Shown: positions 7,429-15,473 of the stretch, in pieces | Position numbering within the stretch: position 1 is the first letter of the stretch | Layout of the letters: each line of letters begins with the position of its first letter | Assembly: GCF_000724545.1 (NCBI RefSeq) | Contig: NZ_JHBV01000013.1 | Location: 1 to 64,000, forward strand | Direction: 5' to 3' | Length of the DNA stretch: 64,000 nt | Source: Aureispira sp. CCB-QB1 | Lineage (GTDB): Bacteria; Bacteroidota; Bacteroidia; Chitinophagales; Saprospiraceae | Made by a program: the position numbers and the translations under genes | Notes under the pieces: model-generated | Databases searched by the model: none | Told to the model about the DNA's origin: nothing | Seen by the model: the letters and a program-made list of their open reading frames with translations, nothing else

Positions 7429-9699
7429 ATGGTTCGTTGTTTATTATATGTAATAGGAGTGATCTTGTTATTCGGAATACAAAGTTCTGATGTACAGGCT
7501 CAAATCCAAACTACTACTCACAATCATGCGCAATGTGGCGTAGGTCTAATTGAAGGTCAAGCCATCAAAAATCGTATGCTTGATAATAGAAGGAATAAGG
7601 TTCAATTACTAGAAAAATTTGAAAGAGGACGTGGAAACGACAGTACGGTATATGTTCCTATTCAATTTCATATTGTTAACAAAAGTGATGGAACAGGAGG
7701 AGAGAGCAATCAAGATATTTTCGACAACTTATGTCGTTTAAATCAAGATTATGCAGGTATTAATGTTGAATTTTACCTAGCAGGTCCAACCCGCGTTATC
7801 AATCAAGATTTGCTATATACCAATAGCTTTGATAACGGAATGGCAAATTATTTCATGGGATTATACCGTGTACCTGGTGTTGTTAATGTTTTCGTTGGTA
7901 ACGAAATTGTAAATGGTCAATCAGGTGGTACAACATTAGGATATTATACTAATGGTTTAGATATTGTTTATGCTATTCAAAGTGCTGTAAGAGGTACGGG
8001 TACCACTCTAACGCATGAGTTGGGGCACTTCTTTGGTTTGCCACACACCTTCTTTGGGTGGGAAAACAAAAACTATGGAGGTGTAATGGCAAATACAACA
8101 GGTCGTACACCAACTATCGTAACGTACAACAACCAACCTTATGATGTAGAGTTGATTGCTCGTAAAAATTCAGATGCACCAGAGAACTGTCAAGCAGCAG
8201 CAGATGGATTCTGTGATACAGATGCAAACTACTTGTTTGGTTTCTTTGGGTCACTTTACAACAATGGTTGTGAATATGCAGCTACCGCAATAGACCCTAG
8301 AGGATGGTTGTTCCGTCCAGAAGTTATCAATTCAACACCAAGTCGTTTCAAAATCCTAGAAGATGAAACGGCATTTGATGAATTGTGGTTGAAAAATAAC
8401 TCTACAAAAGATAAAATCTATCCTAAAACATTGATTGTTGTAGAAGCAGAGTATACATTGGGTGGTACAACGACTATGATGTGGCAAGATACAATTGGTG
8501 ATTCAGATACGACAGATATTTACTGTAACACAAATTCGGATGATAATATTATTGGTACAGGAGTATTGGACGTTAAAAAAGGTTTTATTAACCTAAACAA
8601 TCACCGTTTAGACGTAAACGTTACGGCTCCTTCTGCACCAAGTTTATCTTTTGCGGCGGCTCCTGCTGAGTATACCATTACTCCAGCAACTGGCAACCAC
8701 AGAACAGACATGGATAGTTTGAGAGTGATGAATACAAGTACAACGGTAACGGTTAATGCAGGAACAAATGTTATTGCTACGGATATTTTCTACAATGGTG
8801 GAACACAAGTATCTTCAAGCGATAGAACATACTCTTTGCCAGTTGCTTTGGCTCCAGGAGAAGCTTATACGTTCTCTCCAGTAGATTTGAGAGTAGATGC
8901 TATGCAACTAGCAGGTGTTACTTTTGGTATCAATACATATGCACCTCACAGAGATACATCTGGAACTACCTCTGAAAATGTGATGAGTTATTACGATGAT
9001 AACTGTGCTACTCAGTTTTCTGTAGAGCAAGGAGACGCAATGAAGATGGATATTGCATCTAGAGGGTTTGCAACACTTTATGCTAAACCATCTAACATTG
9101 TTATTACAGATACAGCTGTTGTATTGCATCCTGTAGATAACTCAATTGCTCCTCAACCATTAGTACATTTCGCATGGAATCCTGTTAATGGAGCGACAAT
9201 GTATCACGTATTCATTTACGAAATTAATGCGATTGGTGCACCTTTGTTGGGTGGTCAACAATTTGATGTAGTTGTTAATGGTACTGACTATTGGCAAACA
9301 CTTACAGCAAATAGCCGTTTTGAGTGGGTGGTTACGCCTATGAATGCAACTACTTTCTGTGATCGTGGTATTGCTTCTAAAAAAGCAAAATTCCGAGTAT
9401 TTAATTGGAATGTGGGAGTTGATAATGTAGAAGCTGAAATTCACTCTTCTAAGATTTATCCAAACCCATCTAACACTCGTCAAGATGTTATTTTGGAAGT
9501 AGAGTCGAAAGTAGCAGGAGATGCGCAAATTACAATCTTTAACGGTATTGGTCAAGAAGTAATGCCTACTCAAGCGATTAGCTTGATACCTGGTAATAAC
9601 ATTCAAAAATTGACAACTTCTACTTTGGCAGCAGGTTTGTACGTTATCAATGTTAAGACGCTTAATGGTACTACTAGTCACAAATTGTTGATCAAATAG
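7429..9699 (+). CDS. secreted M43-type zinc metalloprotease with T9SS sorting domain
   Basis: A 756-residue secreted protease. A signal peptide (residues 1-25, ending VQAQ) is followed by a pappalysin-like catalytic domain with the zinc site HELGHFFGLPH (H196, E197, H200, H206). The Met-turn methionine is in ENVMSYYDD at residue 519, over 300 residues after the zinc site; in ordinary family members this gap is far shorter, so a large domain appears inserted in the catalytic unit. It includes cysteine-containing segments and beta-sandwich-like sequence. A fibronectin-like region and a type A T9SS sorting domain (IYPNPSN... to the terminal HKLLIK) follow, so export by the Por system to the surface or medium is expected. 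It is monocistronic with a strong terminator. Confidence 0.9.
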   Translation: MVRCLLYVIGVILLFGIQSSDVQAQIQTTTHNHAQCGVGLIEGQAIKNRMLDNRRNKVQLLEKFERGRGNDSTVYVPIQFHIVNKSDGTGGESNQDIFDNLCRLNQDYAGINVEFYLAGPTRVINQDLLYTNSFDNGMANYFMGLYRVPGVVNVFVGNEIVNGQSGGTTLGYYTNGLDIVYAIQSAVRGTGTTLTHELGHFFGLPHTFFGWENKNYGGVMANTTGRTPTIVTYNNQPYDVELIARKNSDAPENCQAAADGFCDTDANYLFGFFGSLYNNGCEYAATAIDPRGWLFRPEVINSTPSRFKILEDETAFDELWLKNNSTKDKIYPKTLIVVEAEYTLGGTTTMMWQDTIGDSDTTDIYCNTNSDDNIIGTGVLDVKKGFINLNNHRLDVNVTAPSAPSLSFAAAPAEYTITPATGNHRTDMDSLRVMNTSTTVTVNAGTNVIATDIFYNGGTQVSSSDRTYSLPVALAPGEAYTFSPVDLRVDAMQLAGVTFGINTYAPHRDTSGTTSENVMSYYDDNCATQFSVEQGDAMKMDIASRGFATLYAKPSNIVITDTAVVLHPVDNSIAPQPLVHFAWNPVNGATMYHVFIYEINAIGAPLLGGQQFDVVVNGTDYWQTLTANSRFEWVVTPMNATTFCDRGIASKKAKFRVFNWNVGVDNVEAEIHSSKIYPNPSNTRQDVILEVESKVAGDAQITIFNGIGQEVMPTQAISLIPGNNIQKLTTSTLAAGLYVINVKTLNGTTSHKLLIK

Positions 9700-9740
9700 T
9701 ACTTTGAAAAATAAAAGATAGATCTTCTATCTTAAACTAT

Positions 9741-9775
9741 AAGAGGCAACCTTATCAATAAGGTTGCCTCTTTTT
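9741..9775 (+). terminator. intrinsic terminator of the metalloprotease gene
   Basis: A perfect 15-bp stem (AAGAGGCAACCTTAT / ATAAGGTTGCCTCTT) with a two-base loop is followed by a T-run. It begins 41 bp after the stop codon. Confidence 0.95.
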
Positions 9776-9807
9776 AGGTTTAATAAGAGACGGGTTCTTT
9801 GTATTCA

Positions 9808-9840
9808 ATAGTTAGCTACGTTGCTACTATGTATTATGAT
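9808..9840. repeat. dispersed repeat, partial copy
   Basis: The segment TAGTTAGCTACGTTGCTACT matches the core of the better copies at 17060-17115 and 27425-27490 with one or two differences in the core, but lacks their right half (the AACGAACTATT part). It lies between two convergent genes. Confidence 0.5.
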
Positions 9841-9861
9841 TACTTATCCTCTCTCAAAACA

Positions 9862-10938
9862 TTAAGAACAACTATAGGCATGGTAAAATGCTTTTCGAAT
9901 CGTTACCAGTATTTTTTCTATCTGTATTTTATCTGGTTTTGAAGGAAGTGTAGAATGTTGATACAGTTGCTCAATTTTTTTGACTTTCACTTCTGCCTTT
10001 TTCATCAATACCTCATATTCAAAAGTACCCTTTCGGATTTCTAGTAGCTCAGCTCGATTGGGACGATGTACTTGAATTTCACCAGTAGATAAAATTTCTT
10101 CTGCCATGTCCAACAGCCGAAACGTGTGCATAATATTTTTAGCATCATAATTTTTCCCATGCGCAATAGTATTGGCATAGCGACTATCATTGCGGTTGTT
10201 GACCCATTCCCAATACTGCTTATAGTCTTTACAATATTTTTTATAGCCATCCTTGTTAAAATAAAGAACAGCTAATTGTCGTACCTCTTTAGGAATACTA
10301 CTCAAAAGAATGGTATCAACCGTTTTAGGTTTGATAATGCCTTGAAAATTATATTGATTATCAAAGTCGTAATATAAGCCATAAAGGTCTTTCATATGAG
10401 GAATATTGACCAATCCACAACGTTCTTGTATCAAACCGTGTTCGTTTAGCCAATCTTGCACTCCAATAGCACCTTGTTTGTATTGTACATAACAAAAATC
10501 CAAAACCCCTTTTCGTTGCTTTTCCATTGGATTCATGATCTTTTTGTTCAATCCCCTTGCTTTTTTGATTTGAGACATTGCATAACCTGCAAATGTATCC
10601 TTACATTGTTTGGATAGAAAAAGAGCTGCATCCAATTGCTTGAATAAGGGGTGTTCGTATAAAATGCAATCCTTTGGAGTGTTTAGCAGTTCTAAAATAT
10701 TGGGATTGTTCTTGTATAATAATTCCACAAAGCGTCCTAGCTCATAATAAACTTGATCATTATTACGATCATTTACTTGAGGGATATAATTCAAACCATA
10801 AAAAATATCTTGAGGGAGCACAAAGACTCCTTTTATATCTGTATCGGAAGTAGGCAAGGATAAACCATAAGCCTTGCTGCCACTAATAGCTTCAAATAGA
10901 AGTAAATTTTGTGTTTTAAGGTCATTGATTGTCAACAT
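9862..10938 (-). CDS. RlaP-type nucleotidyltransferase, longer paralogue
   Basis: A 358-residue protein with the polymerase-beta-type nucleotidyltransferase signature GSKAYGLSLPTSDTDIKGVF (about 20-39), supplying the GS motif and two metal-binding aspartates (D32, D34). This matches the RlaP/YcgL group (RNA-ligase-associated nucleotidyltransferases, COG3541-like), proposed to act in RNA end processing. The rest is a helical substrate-binding region. Its start overlaps the end of the upstream paralogue by 17 bp, so the two are translationally coupled. No RNA ligase gene is visible nearby. The enzymatic substrate is unknown. Confidence 0.8.
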   Translation of the reverse strand: MLTINDLKTQNLLLFEAISGSKAYGLSLPTSDTDIKGVFVLPQDIFYGLNYIPQVNDRNNDQVYYELGRFVELLYKNNPNILELLNTPKDCILYEHPLFKQLDAALFLSKQCKDTFAGYAMSQIKKARGLNKKIMNPMEKQRKGVLDFCYVQYKQGAIGVQDWLNEHGLIQERCGLVNIPHMKDLYGLYYDFDNQYNFQGIIKPKTVDTILLSSIPKEVRQLAVLYFNKDGYKKYCKDYKQYWEWVNNRNDSRYANTIAHGKNYDAKNIMHTFRLLDMAEEILSTGEIQVHRPNRAELLEIRKGTFEYEVLMKKAEVKVKKIEQLYQHSTLPSKPDKIQIEKILVTIRKAFYHAYSCS

Positions 10939-11701
10939 AGGATAACTGAATAAATGCTCTAAATAAATGATTTAAAGGAGTACTAACAGCTTGCTCTGCG
11001 GATAAATCCTTAGCAAGAATAGCACATGCTGTCAACTGTTTTTGTATAAACGTTTGAATAATACGAACAGGTTCTGTTAGATCCCCTTCCAAAGCAGCTA
11101 CTTTTTTACGAACTAATGTTTGAATCGCTGCATACAATGCTTCTTCTGATTTTAATTGTTCTAACAAGGGGACAAACTCCATTGGAGGCACTGTTTTTTT
11201 ATGACAAATCCAGTAGGCAGCTAGAAGTGGTCGCAAGACATAGAAGTATTTCTTAATGTCCATCAATCCATCAACCAAGCCTTTTTTAGAAGAATTTTTT
11301 GCTAAGCCCAAGTAATGAAAAGTCATAGAACGTGGCTTGAAGTAAGTATTGGTCAATTGCCATAATTCGGATCTAAAATTATAAGGATCTAGATATACGA
11401 TAGGAGATTGCAACCATTCAAAAGGACTCGCATTAGACCCTCTAAATAAGCGAAGTGTTTTGCGCAATTCCCACCCCGTTAAATCTAGTTCGTGCTCGTC
11501 AATGGCAAAATCCAGCATATCTTTTGATTCATCTATAGAAAGGTACCAATCTTGAGAATGAACGTATATGAAACGGACATCCCAATCACTATTTGGCGAA
11601 GCAAATCCCCAAGCTCTGCTACCTGATTCACAAGCGTATAATATCGTGATGTTATGAATCGTTTCTAGTTCTTTTAAACGTTTTAGGATTAAATCTTTCA
11701 T
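10922..11701 (-). CDS. RlaP-type nucleotidyltransferase, shorter paralogue
   Basis: A 259-residue protein closely matching the bacterial YcgL/RlaP pattern: CESGSRAWGFASPNSDWDVRFIY (24-46), with GS at 27-28 and catalytic aspartates D39 and D41. The family is known for association with RNA ligases and presumed RNA repair; that role here is inference. It is the first gene of a two-gene minus-strand unit with the longer paralogue. The two share the catalytic motif but differ in length and C-terminal part, which suggests division of labour or a heteromer. Confidence 0.85.
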   Translation of the reverse strand: MKDLILKRLKELETIHNITILYACESGSRAWGFASPNSDWDVRFIYVHSQDWYLSIDESKDMLDFAIDEHELDLTGWELRKTLRLFRGSNASPFEWLQSPIVYLDPYNFRSELWQLTNTYFKPRSMTFHYLGLAKNSSKKGLVDGLMDIKKYFYVLRPLLAAYWICHKKTVPPMEFVPLLEQLKSEEALYAAIQTLVRKKVAALEGDLTEPVRIIQTFIQKQLTACAILAKDLSAEQAVSTPLNHLFRAFIQLSYVDNQ

Positions 11702-12116
11702 AAGTTTTTTTAGTTTTTAGCATACATTATTTTCCTGAATGATTGCGGAATAGTAATGCTGATGAATGGTTTATGTAACTCATAAACGTAAGGTATAGTT
11801 CCAGTACCTGAATAGTTTTGTTTGTTGAAACGATGTAGAAATAGCAGATAATAGCACAGTACTACTAGCTAAGTTTGTCAAGTAATGAAACTTTATCAGT
11901 TGATTATCGATACTTGGAATTTTTAAGTGTTTTAGGTGTATAATATTGGTAGTTAGGTTTTTATGGTTTTTAAAAAAGGAGTGTTGTACGGAACAGTTAC
12001 CCAATTTATGGATTATTTTGAATAAAAAAATAACTCCAAAACTTGCATTTTTAATTTTTAATGTACAGCTTTGTATTATCAAACCGACTAAAATGGTTTT
12101 TAATTAAAAGACAAAC
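11702..12116. other. gene-free tract and probable promoter of the sulfate-reduction operon
   Basis: No convincing gene. An inverted, degenerate match to the dispersed repeat family (TTGTTTGTTGAAACGATG...AGCAG) lies around 11816-11853. Upstream of the first leader ORF, TTG at 12043-12045 and CTTTG near 12069-12073 are spaced roughly as in Bacteroidota promoters, though the -7 box is imperfect, so the operon promoter probably lies here. Transcription from it would cross both attenuators. Confidence 0.45.
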
Positions 12117-12182
12117 ATGAAATTTATCATTACATATTCAATCAATACTTGTTGTTGTTCTTGTCAGAAAAAACTCTGGTAG
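12117..12182 (+). CDS. cysteine-rich leader peptide 1 (21 aa)
   Basis: A short ORF, ATG to TAG, starting MKFIITYSINT and then the run CCCSC (codons TGT TGT TGT TCT TGT) before ending QKKLW. It lies about 430 bp upstream of the sulfite reductase gene, on the same strand, and is followed 49 nt later by an intrinsic terminator. Regulatory codon runs just ahead of a terminator are the mark of amino-acid attenuation leaders such as trp, his and leu; here the sensed residue would be cysteine, which fits the sulfate-assimilation operon downstream. The peptide itself probably has no function. That it is translated is inference. Confidence 0.75.
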   Translation: MKFIITYSINTCCCSCQKKLW

Positions 12183-12242
12183 GAATGCGTTATCTTATAT
12201 GTAATCATAATTAAATAAAATATAACCAAGAACCTTCTAGAG
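12174..12242 (+). promoter_or_regulatory. candidate antiterminator pairing, attenuator 1
   Basis: Bases 12174-12183 (CTCTGGTAGG), overlapping the leader stop, can pair with 12233-12242 (CCTTCTAGAG): nine of ten positions, one of them G-U. This occupies the 5' arm of terminator 1. The segment begins 9 nt after the last Cys codon, so a ribosome stalled early in the Cys run would leave it free. The pairing was worked out by eye, not by folding software. Confidence 0.55.
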
Positions 12243-12268
12243 ATACTAATTTCTAGAAGGTTTTTTTT
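12231..12268 (+). terminator. attenuator terminator 1
   Basis: A perfect 11-bp stem AACCTTCTAGA / TCTAGAAGGTT with a 10-base loop is followed by a T-run through 12268. It lies between the first and second cysteine leader ORFs, not after any gene, so it must act as a conditional terminator for transcripts heading to the sulfite reductase gene. Confidence 0.9.
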
Positions 12269-12331
12269 ATTCTGTATCTATAAAATCCACGAAACGTTAA
12301 GAAATTGAGTGGAGTCAATCAATATCAATTT

Positions 12332-12433
12332 ATGTCTATTTATACTCTATATAACTGTTGTACCTGCTGTTGTTGTTGCTTCAAGATAATTTCTTGTAAG
12401 TGGATGTGCACGTTATGGATAAACCTATATTGA
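12332..12433 (+). CDS. cysteine-rich leader peptide 2 (33 aa)
   Basis: A 33-codon ORF, ATG to TGA, starting MSIYTLYN and then CCTCCCCC, with two more cysteines later (nine Cys in all). The Cys run mixes TGT and TGC codons, which argues that the encoded residue is selected, not a simple TGT repeat. The stop is 29 nt before a strong terminator, which itself ends about 45 nt before the sulfite reductase start. Same architecture as leader 1, arranged in series. The inferred role is to sense charged Cys-tRNA by ribosome stalling. Confidence 0.8.
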   Translation: MSIYTLYNCCTCCCCCFKIISCKWMCTLWINLY

Positions 12434-12480
12434 TAGACAAATAATAGTATTCATTTAATGCAAAAGCCCTTTCAGGAAAT
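12389..12480 (+). promoter_or_regulatory. candidate antiterminator pairing, attenuator 2
   Basis: Bases 12389-12402 can pair with 12467-12480: twelve of fourteen positions, one G-U. This would sequester the 5' arm of terminator 2. The left segment starts 9 nt after the main Cys run of leader 2, matching the geometry of attenuator 1. A ribosome paused on the Cys codons would leave it exposed and favour readthrough; a ribosome moving on would cover or pass it and favour termination. Confidence 0.55.
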
Positions 12481-12508
12481 ATTACTTCCTGAAAGGGCTT
12501 TCTCTTTT
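12463..12508 (+). terminator. attenuator terminator 2
   Basis: A perfect 16-bp stem AAAGCCCTTTCAGGAA / TTCCTGAAAGGGCTTT with a seven-base loop is followed by CTCTTTT. It stands between leader 2 and the ATG of the sulfite reductase gene, on the coding strand, so it can only serve as a conditional terminator of that operon. Confidence 0.9.
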
Positions 12509-12545
12509 ATTTCTTAACTGTGGATCACTAAAAAACTTATATGTC

Positions 12546-14675
12546 ATGGCAACTAAATTAAACTTAGAAGGTATTCAACCTGCTGATCAAAAAGACATTA
12601 CTGAATTAAAACAAAAGATAACAGATGTTCAATTGGGACGGATTGATGAGGAACGTTTTAAACATTATAGACTGACAAGAGGGGTATATGGACAACGTCA
12701 GTTGGGGGGGCAAATGTTTAGGACAAAAATTCCGTTTGGTCGTTTGACAACAGAGCAGTTGGATGCTTTGGCAGATGCTTCAGAACGATATAGTACGGGA
12801 AATTTACATTTGACGACGCGTCAAAATATACAGTTGCATTATGTGAAGCTCAAGGATACACCTGCTTTATGGGCTGACTTATCTAGAGTTGGAGTGACTG
12901 CAATGGGGGCTTGTGGCAATACGATTCGAAATATTACGGCTTCTGCAAAAGCGGGTATTCACCCTGACGAACTGTTTGATGTGTCTCCTTATGTACATGC
13001 TTTGTTTGAGTATTTTTTGAGAAATCCTATTGCGCAAGAAATGGGACGAAAAATCAAAATAGCCTTTTCTGCTACCAATGAAGATTCCGCTTTTGCTTAC
13101 TTCCATGATTTTGGATTTATACCTCGAATTAAAAATGGAGAACGAGGCTTTAAGGTATTGTTAGGAGGAGGCTTGGGGGCACAAGCGATGATAGCACCAA
13201 CTGTTTATGAATTTTTGCCGACGTATAAAGTCATTCCATTTGTAGAAGCTTCGATTCGAGTTTTTGATCGTTATGGAGAACGAGAAAAAAGAATGAAAGC
13301 TCGATTGAAATTTTTATTAAAAAAATATACAATCGCTGAGTTTTTAGAACTGGTAGAGCAAGAAACCCGTGCTTTAGCCAATGCTTCCATAGAAATTGAG
13401 GATAGTAATAATTGGCAACCAACGCCACCCGCTACGTTGGCAGAAGAAACTTCTATTAGCATTCAAAATCCTACTGCCTATCAATTATGGCGCTTAACAA
13501 ATGTTTTTGAACAAAAGCAAAAGGGGTATCATGGCGTACAACTGAAAATTCGACTCGGCAACTTAAGTGCATCTTTGGCTCGACAATTAAGTGGAATTGT
13601 TCGAAAGTATGCTGCTAATGAATTGCGTTTGACGATTAATCAAGGAATTCTACTAAAATACATTCCAACAGATTCTTTGCCTGCGATTTACAATGCCTTA
13701 GATGCTTTAGGCTTGGCAAACCCTGGCTTTGGTTCAATTGTAGACGTTACGGCTTGTCCTGGTACAGACACGTGTAATTTAGCGGTTAGTAATAGTACTG
13801 CTTTGGCGAATCAGTTAGAGCAAGTATTGTTAGAGAATTATGCGTATTGGATTGGAGATAAGGAGGTGAACATCAAAATTAGTGGTTGTATGAATGCATG
13901 TGGACAACATATGGCCGCTAATATTGGCTTTCATGGTAGTTCTATCAAAGTTGGAAAACAGGTGCTACCTGCCATGCAAATTGTTTTAGGGGGTGGGGTA
14001 GATGAAACGGGTAAGGGGTTTATTGCAGAGAAAATTATTAAAATTCCAACGAAGAGGACTCCAATTGCCTTGACTTGGCTGCTAGATGATTATGAAGAAA
14101 AAGAACTTGGAGGAGAGCGTTTTAATGATTATGTCCAACGTCAAGGAAAAATGTATTTCTACAACTTGCTGAAAGAACTAACAACAAAGGATGATCTACA
14201 TTCTAGTGATTTTTGGGACTGGGGACAAGAGACGATGTATAAAAAAGAAATTGGAGTTGGTGAGTGTGCAGGAGTCGCATTTGATATGGTAACTACGATT
14301 TTGAACGATGCCAAAGAAAAAGTTGAATTAGGCCGCCAAGCATTAGAAGAAGAGTTGTTTGGAGACAGTGTTTATCTGAGTTATGGAGCTTTTGTGGTTG
14401 CTGCCAAAGCCATTTTATTGGGTATTGATGTGAAGTGCAATACGCACATTGGGATTATCAAGGATTTTGATCAGCACTTGGTTGATACAGGTCTTTTTGA
14501 TTTGGAGGTGCCTTTTGCAGAGTTGGTTTTGCAAATCAATCAGAACCAGCCAGAACCAGCCTTTGCGGAGCAATATTGGCAACAAGCAGCTGCCTTTTTA
14601 GAACAAGTATTTGCTTATAGAGAAGCACGTTTGGATGGAAATAAAGAAGTTATTAATGCCCATTATAACGCCTAA
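12546..14675 (+). CDS. siroheme- and [4Fe-4S]-dependent sulfite/nitrite reductase with C-terminal extension
   Basis: A 709-residue assimilatory reductase of the ferredoxin-type sulfite/nitrite family. The two homologous halves are present; early Arg-rich segments (RQLGGQMFRTKIPFG, LTTRQNIQLHY) contact siroheme and anion. The cluster and siroheme cysteines are in CPGTDTC (C404, C410) and GCMNACGQH (C448, C452). After about residue 545 comes a helical extension of roughly 160 residues, not part of the classic enzyme; related Bacteroidota proteins carry a HEPN-like region there. The neighbours, siroheme genes and APS/PAPS reductase, indicate sulfite as substrate, giving sulfide for cysteine. It is the first structural gene behind two cysteine-leader attenuators. 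Confidence 0.9.
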   Translation: MATKLNLEGIQPADQKDITELKQKITDVQLGRIDEERFKHYRLTRGVYGQRQLGGQMFRTKIPFGRLTTEQLDALADASERYSTGNLHLTTRQNIQLHYVKLKDTPALWADLSRVGVTAMGACGNTIRNITASAKAGIHPDELFDVSPYVHALFEYFLRNPIAQEMGRKIKIAFSATNEDSAFAYFHDFGFIPRIKNGERGFKVLLGGGLGAQAMIAPTVYEFLPTYKVIPFVEASIRVFDRYGEREKRMKARLKFLLKKYTIAEFLELVEQETRALANASIEIEDSNNWQPTPPATLAEETSISIQNPTAYQLWRLTNVFEQKQKGYHGVQLKIRLGNLSASLARQLSGIVRKYAANELRLTINQGILLKYIPTDSLPAIYNALDALGLANPGFGSIVDVTACPGTDTCNLAVSNSTALANQLEQVLLENYAYWIGDKEVNIKISGCMNACGQHMAANIGFHGSSIKVGKQVLPAMQIVLGGGVDETGKGFIAEKIIKIPTKRTPIALTWLLDDYEEKELGGERFNDYVQRQGKMYFYNLLKELTTKDDLHSSDFWDWGQETMYKKEIGVGECAGVAFDMVTTILNDAKEKVELGRQALEEELFGDSVYLSYGAFVVAAKAILLGIDVKCNTHIGIIKDFDQHLVDTGLFDLEVPFAELVLQINQNQPEPAFAEQYWQQAAAFLEQVFAYREARLDGNKEVINAHYNA

Positions 14676-14703
14676 AATCATCATCTATAAAATATAAAAG
14701 ACA

Positions 14704-15468
14704 ATGAAAAAACAACCAAAGATAACGTTAATGGGCGCAGGTCCAGGAAGTGCAGACTTGATCACAATTAGAGGGCTAAGAGCCTTGAGAACAGCGGATG
14801 TCATTTTGTACGATGCTTTGGCAAATCCAGAACTGTTGCAGAATGTATCTGAGAATACACTAAAAATTAATGTAGGGAAACGAGCAAATAAACATCGCTT
14901 TAGCCAATCAGAGATCAATTTAATGACGGTAAGTTATGCCTTTTCACACGGACACGTGGTGCGATTGAAAGGAGGAGATCCTTTTATATTTGGAAGAGCA
15001 TACGAAGAGTTGCAATATGCGACTTCTTTTAATATAGAGACAACTATTGTACCTGGTGTGTCGAGTAGTACTGCGTTGGTAGGTTTGCAAGAAGTACCTT
15101 TGACACATAGGAATTATAGTCAAGGATTTTGGGTATTGACAGGAACAACCAAGCATGGTGTATTGCCCAAAGATTTTTATTTGGCAGCGCAATCAAATTC
15201 AACTCTGGTTATCCTAATGGGGCTTCGAAAATTGGCTGAAATAACAAGGGTTTTGCACCGCTACGGAAAAGGAAATACACCCGTCATGGTGATTCAAAAT
15301 GGCTCCTTACCCAATGAGCGTGTTGTATTGGGGACAGTAGATACAATTGTTGATATTGTAGAAAAAGAAGGGATTCAAACGCCTGCTGTTATTGTCGTTG
15401 GGCAAGTGGTTGCTTTACATCCCGACTTAGTGAAAAGTTATGCTATTACAGTCAATTCAAAAAATTAA
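14704..15468 (+). CDS. cobA: uroporphyrinogen-III C-methyltransferase
   Basis: An SAM-dependent methylase of 254 residues that converts uroporphyrinogen III to precorrin-2, the first step toward siroheme. It shows the family's N-terminal GAGPGSADLITIRG (about 11-24), the VRLKGGDPFIFGRA loop (about 83-96) and PGVSSSTA (about 119-126), all hallmark SUMT motifs. It lies 28 bp after the sulfite reductase gene, whose siroheme it helps make, and 5 bp before the precorrin-2 dehydrogenase gene; in enterobacteria both activities are fused in CysG. Identification is secure. Confidence 0.95.
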   Translation: MKKQPKITLMGAGPGSADLITIRGLRALRTADVILYDALANPELLQNVSENTLKINVGKRANKHRFSQSEINLMTVSYAFSHGHVVRLKGGDPFIFGRAYEELQYATSFNIETTIVPGVSSSTALVGLQEVPLTHRNYSQGFWVLTGTTKHGVLPKDFYLAAQSNSTLVILMGLRKLAEITRVLHRYGKGNTPVMVIQNGSLPNERVVLGTVDTIVDIVEKEGIQTPAVIVVGQVVALHPDLVKSYAITVNSKN

Positions 15469-15473
15469 AGAGT

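Noticed and set aside
11780-12082. 100-codon minus-strand frame upstream of the cysteine leaders
   Set aside because: Low-complexity AT-rich composition, no domain or signal, and it lies over the probable operon promoter.
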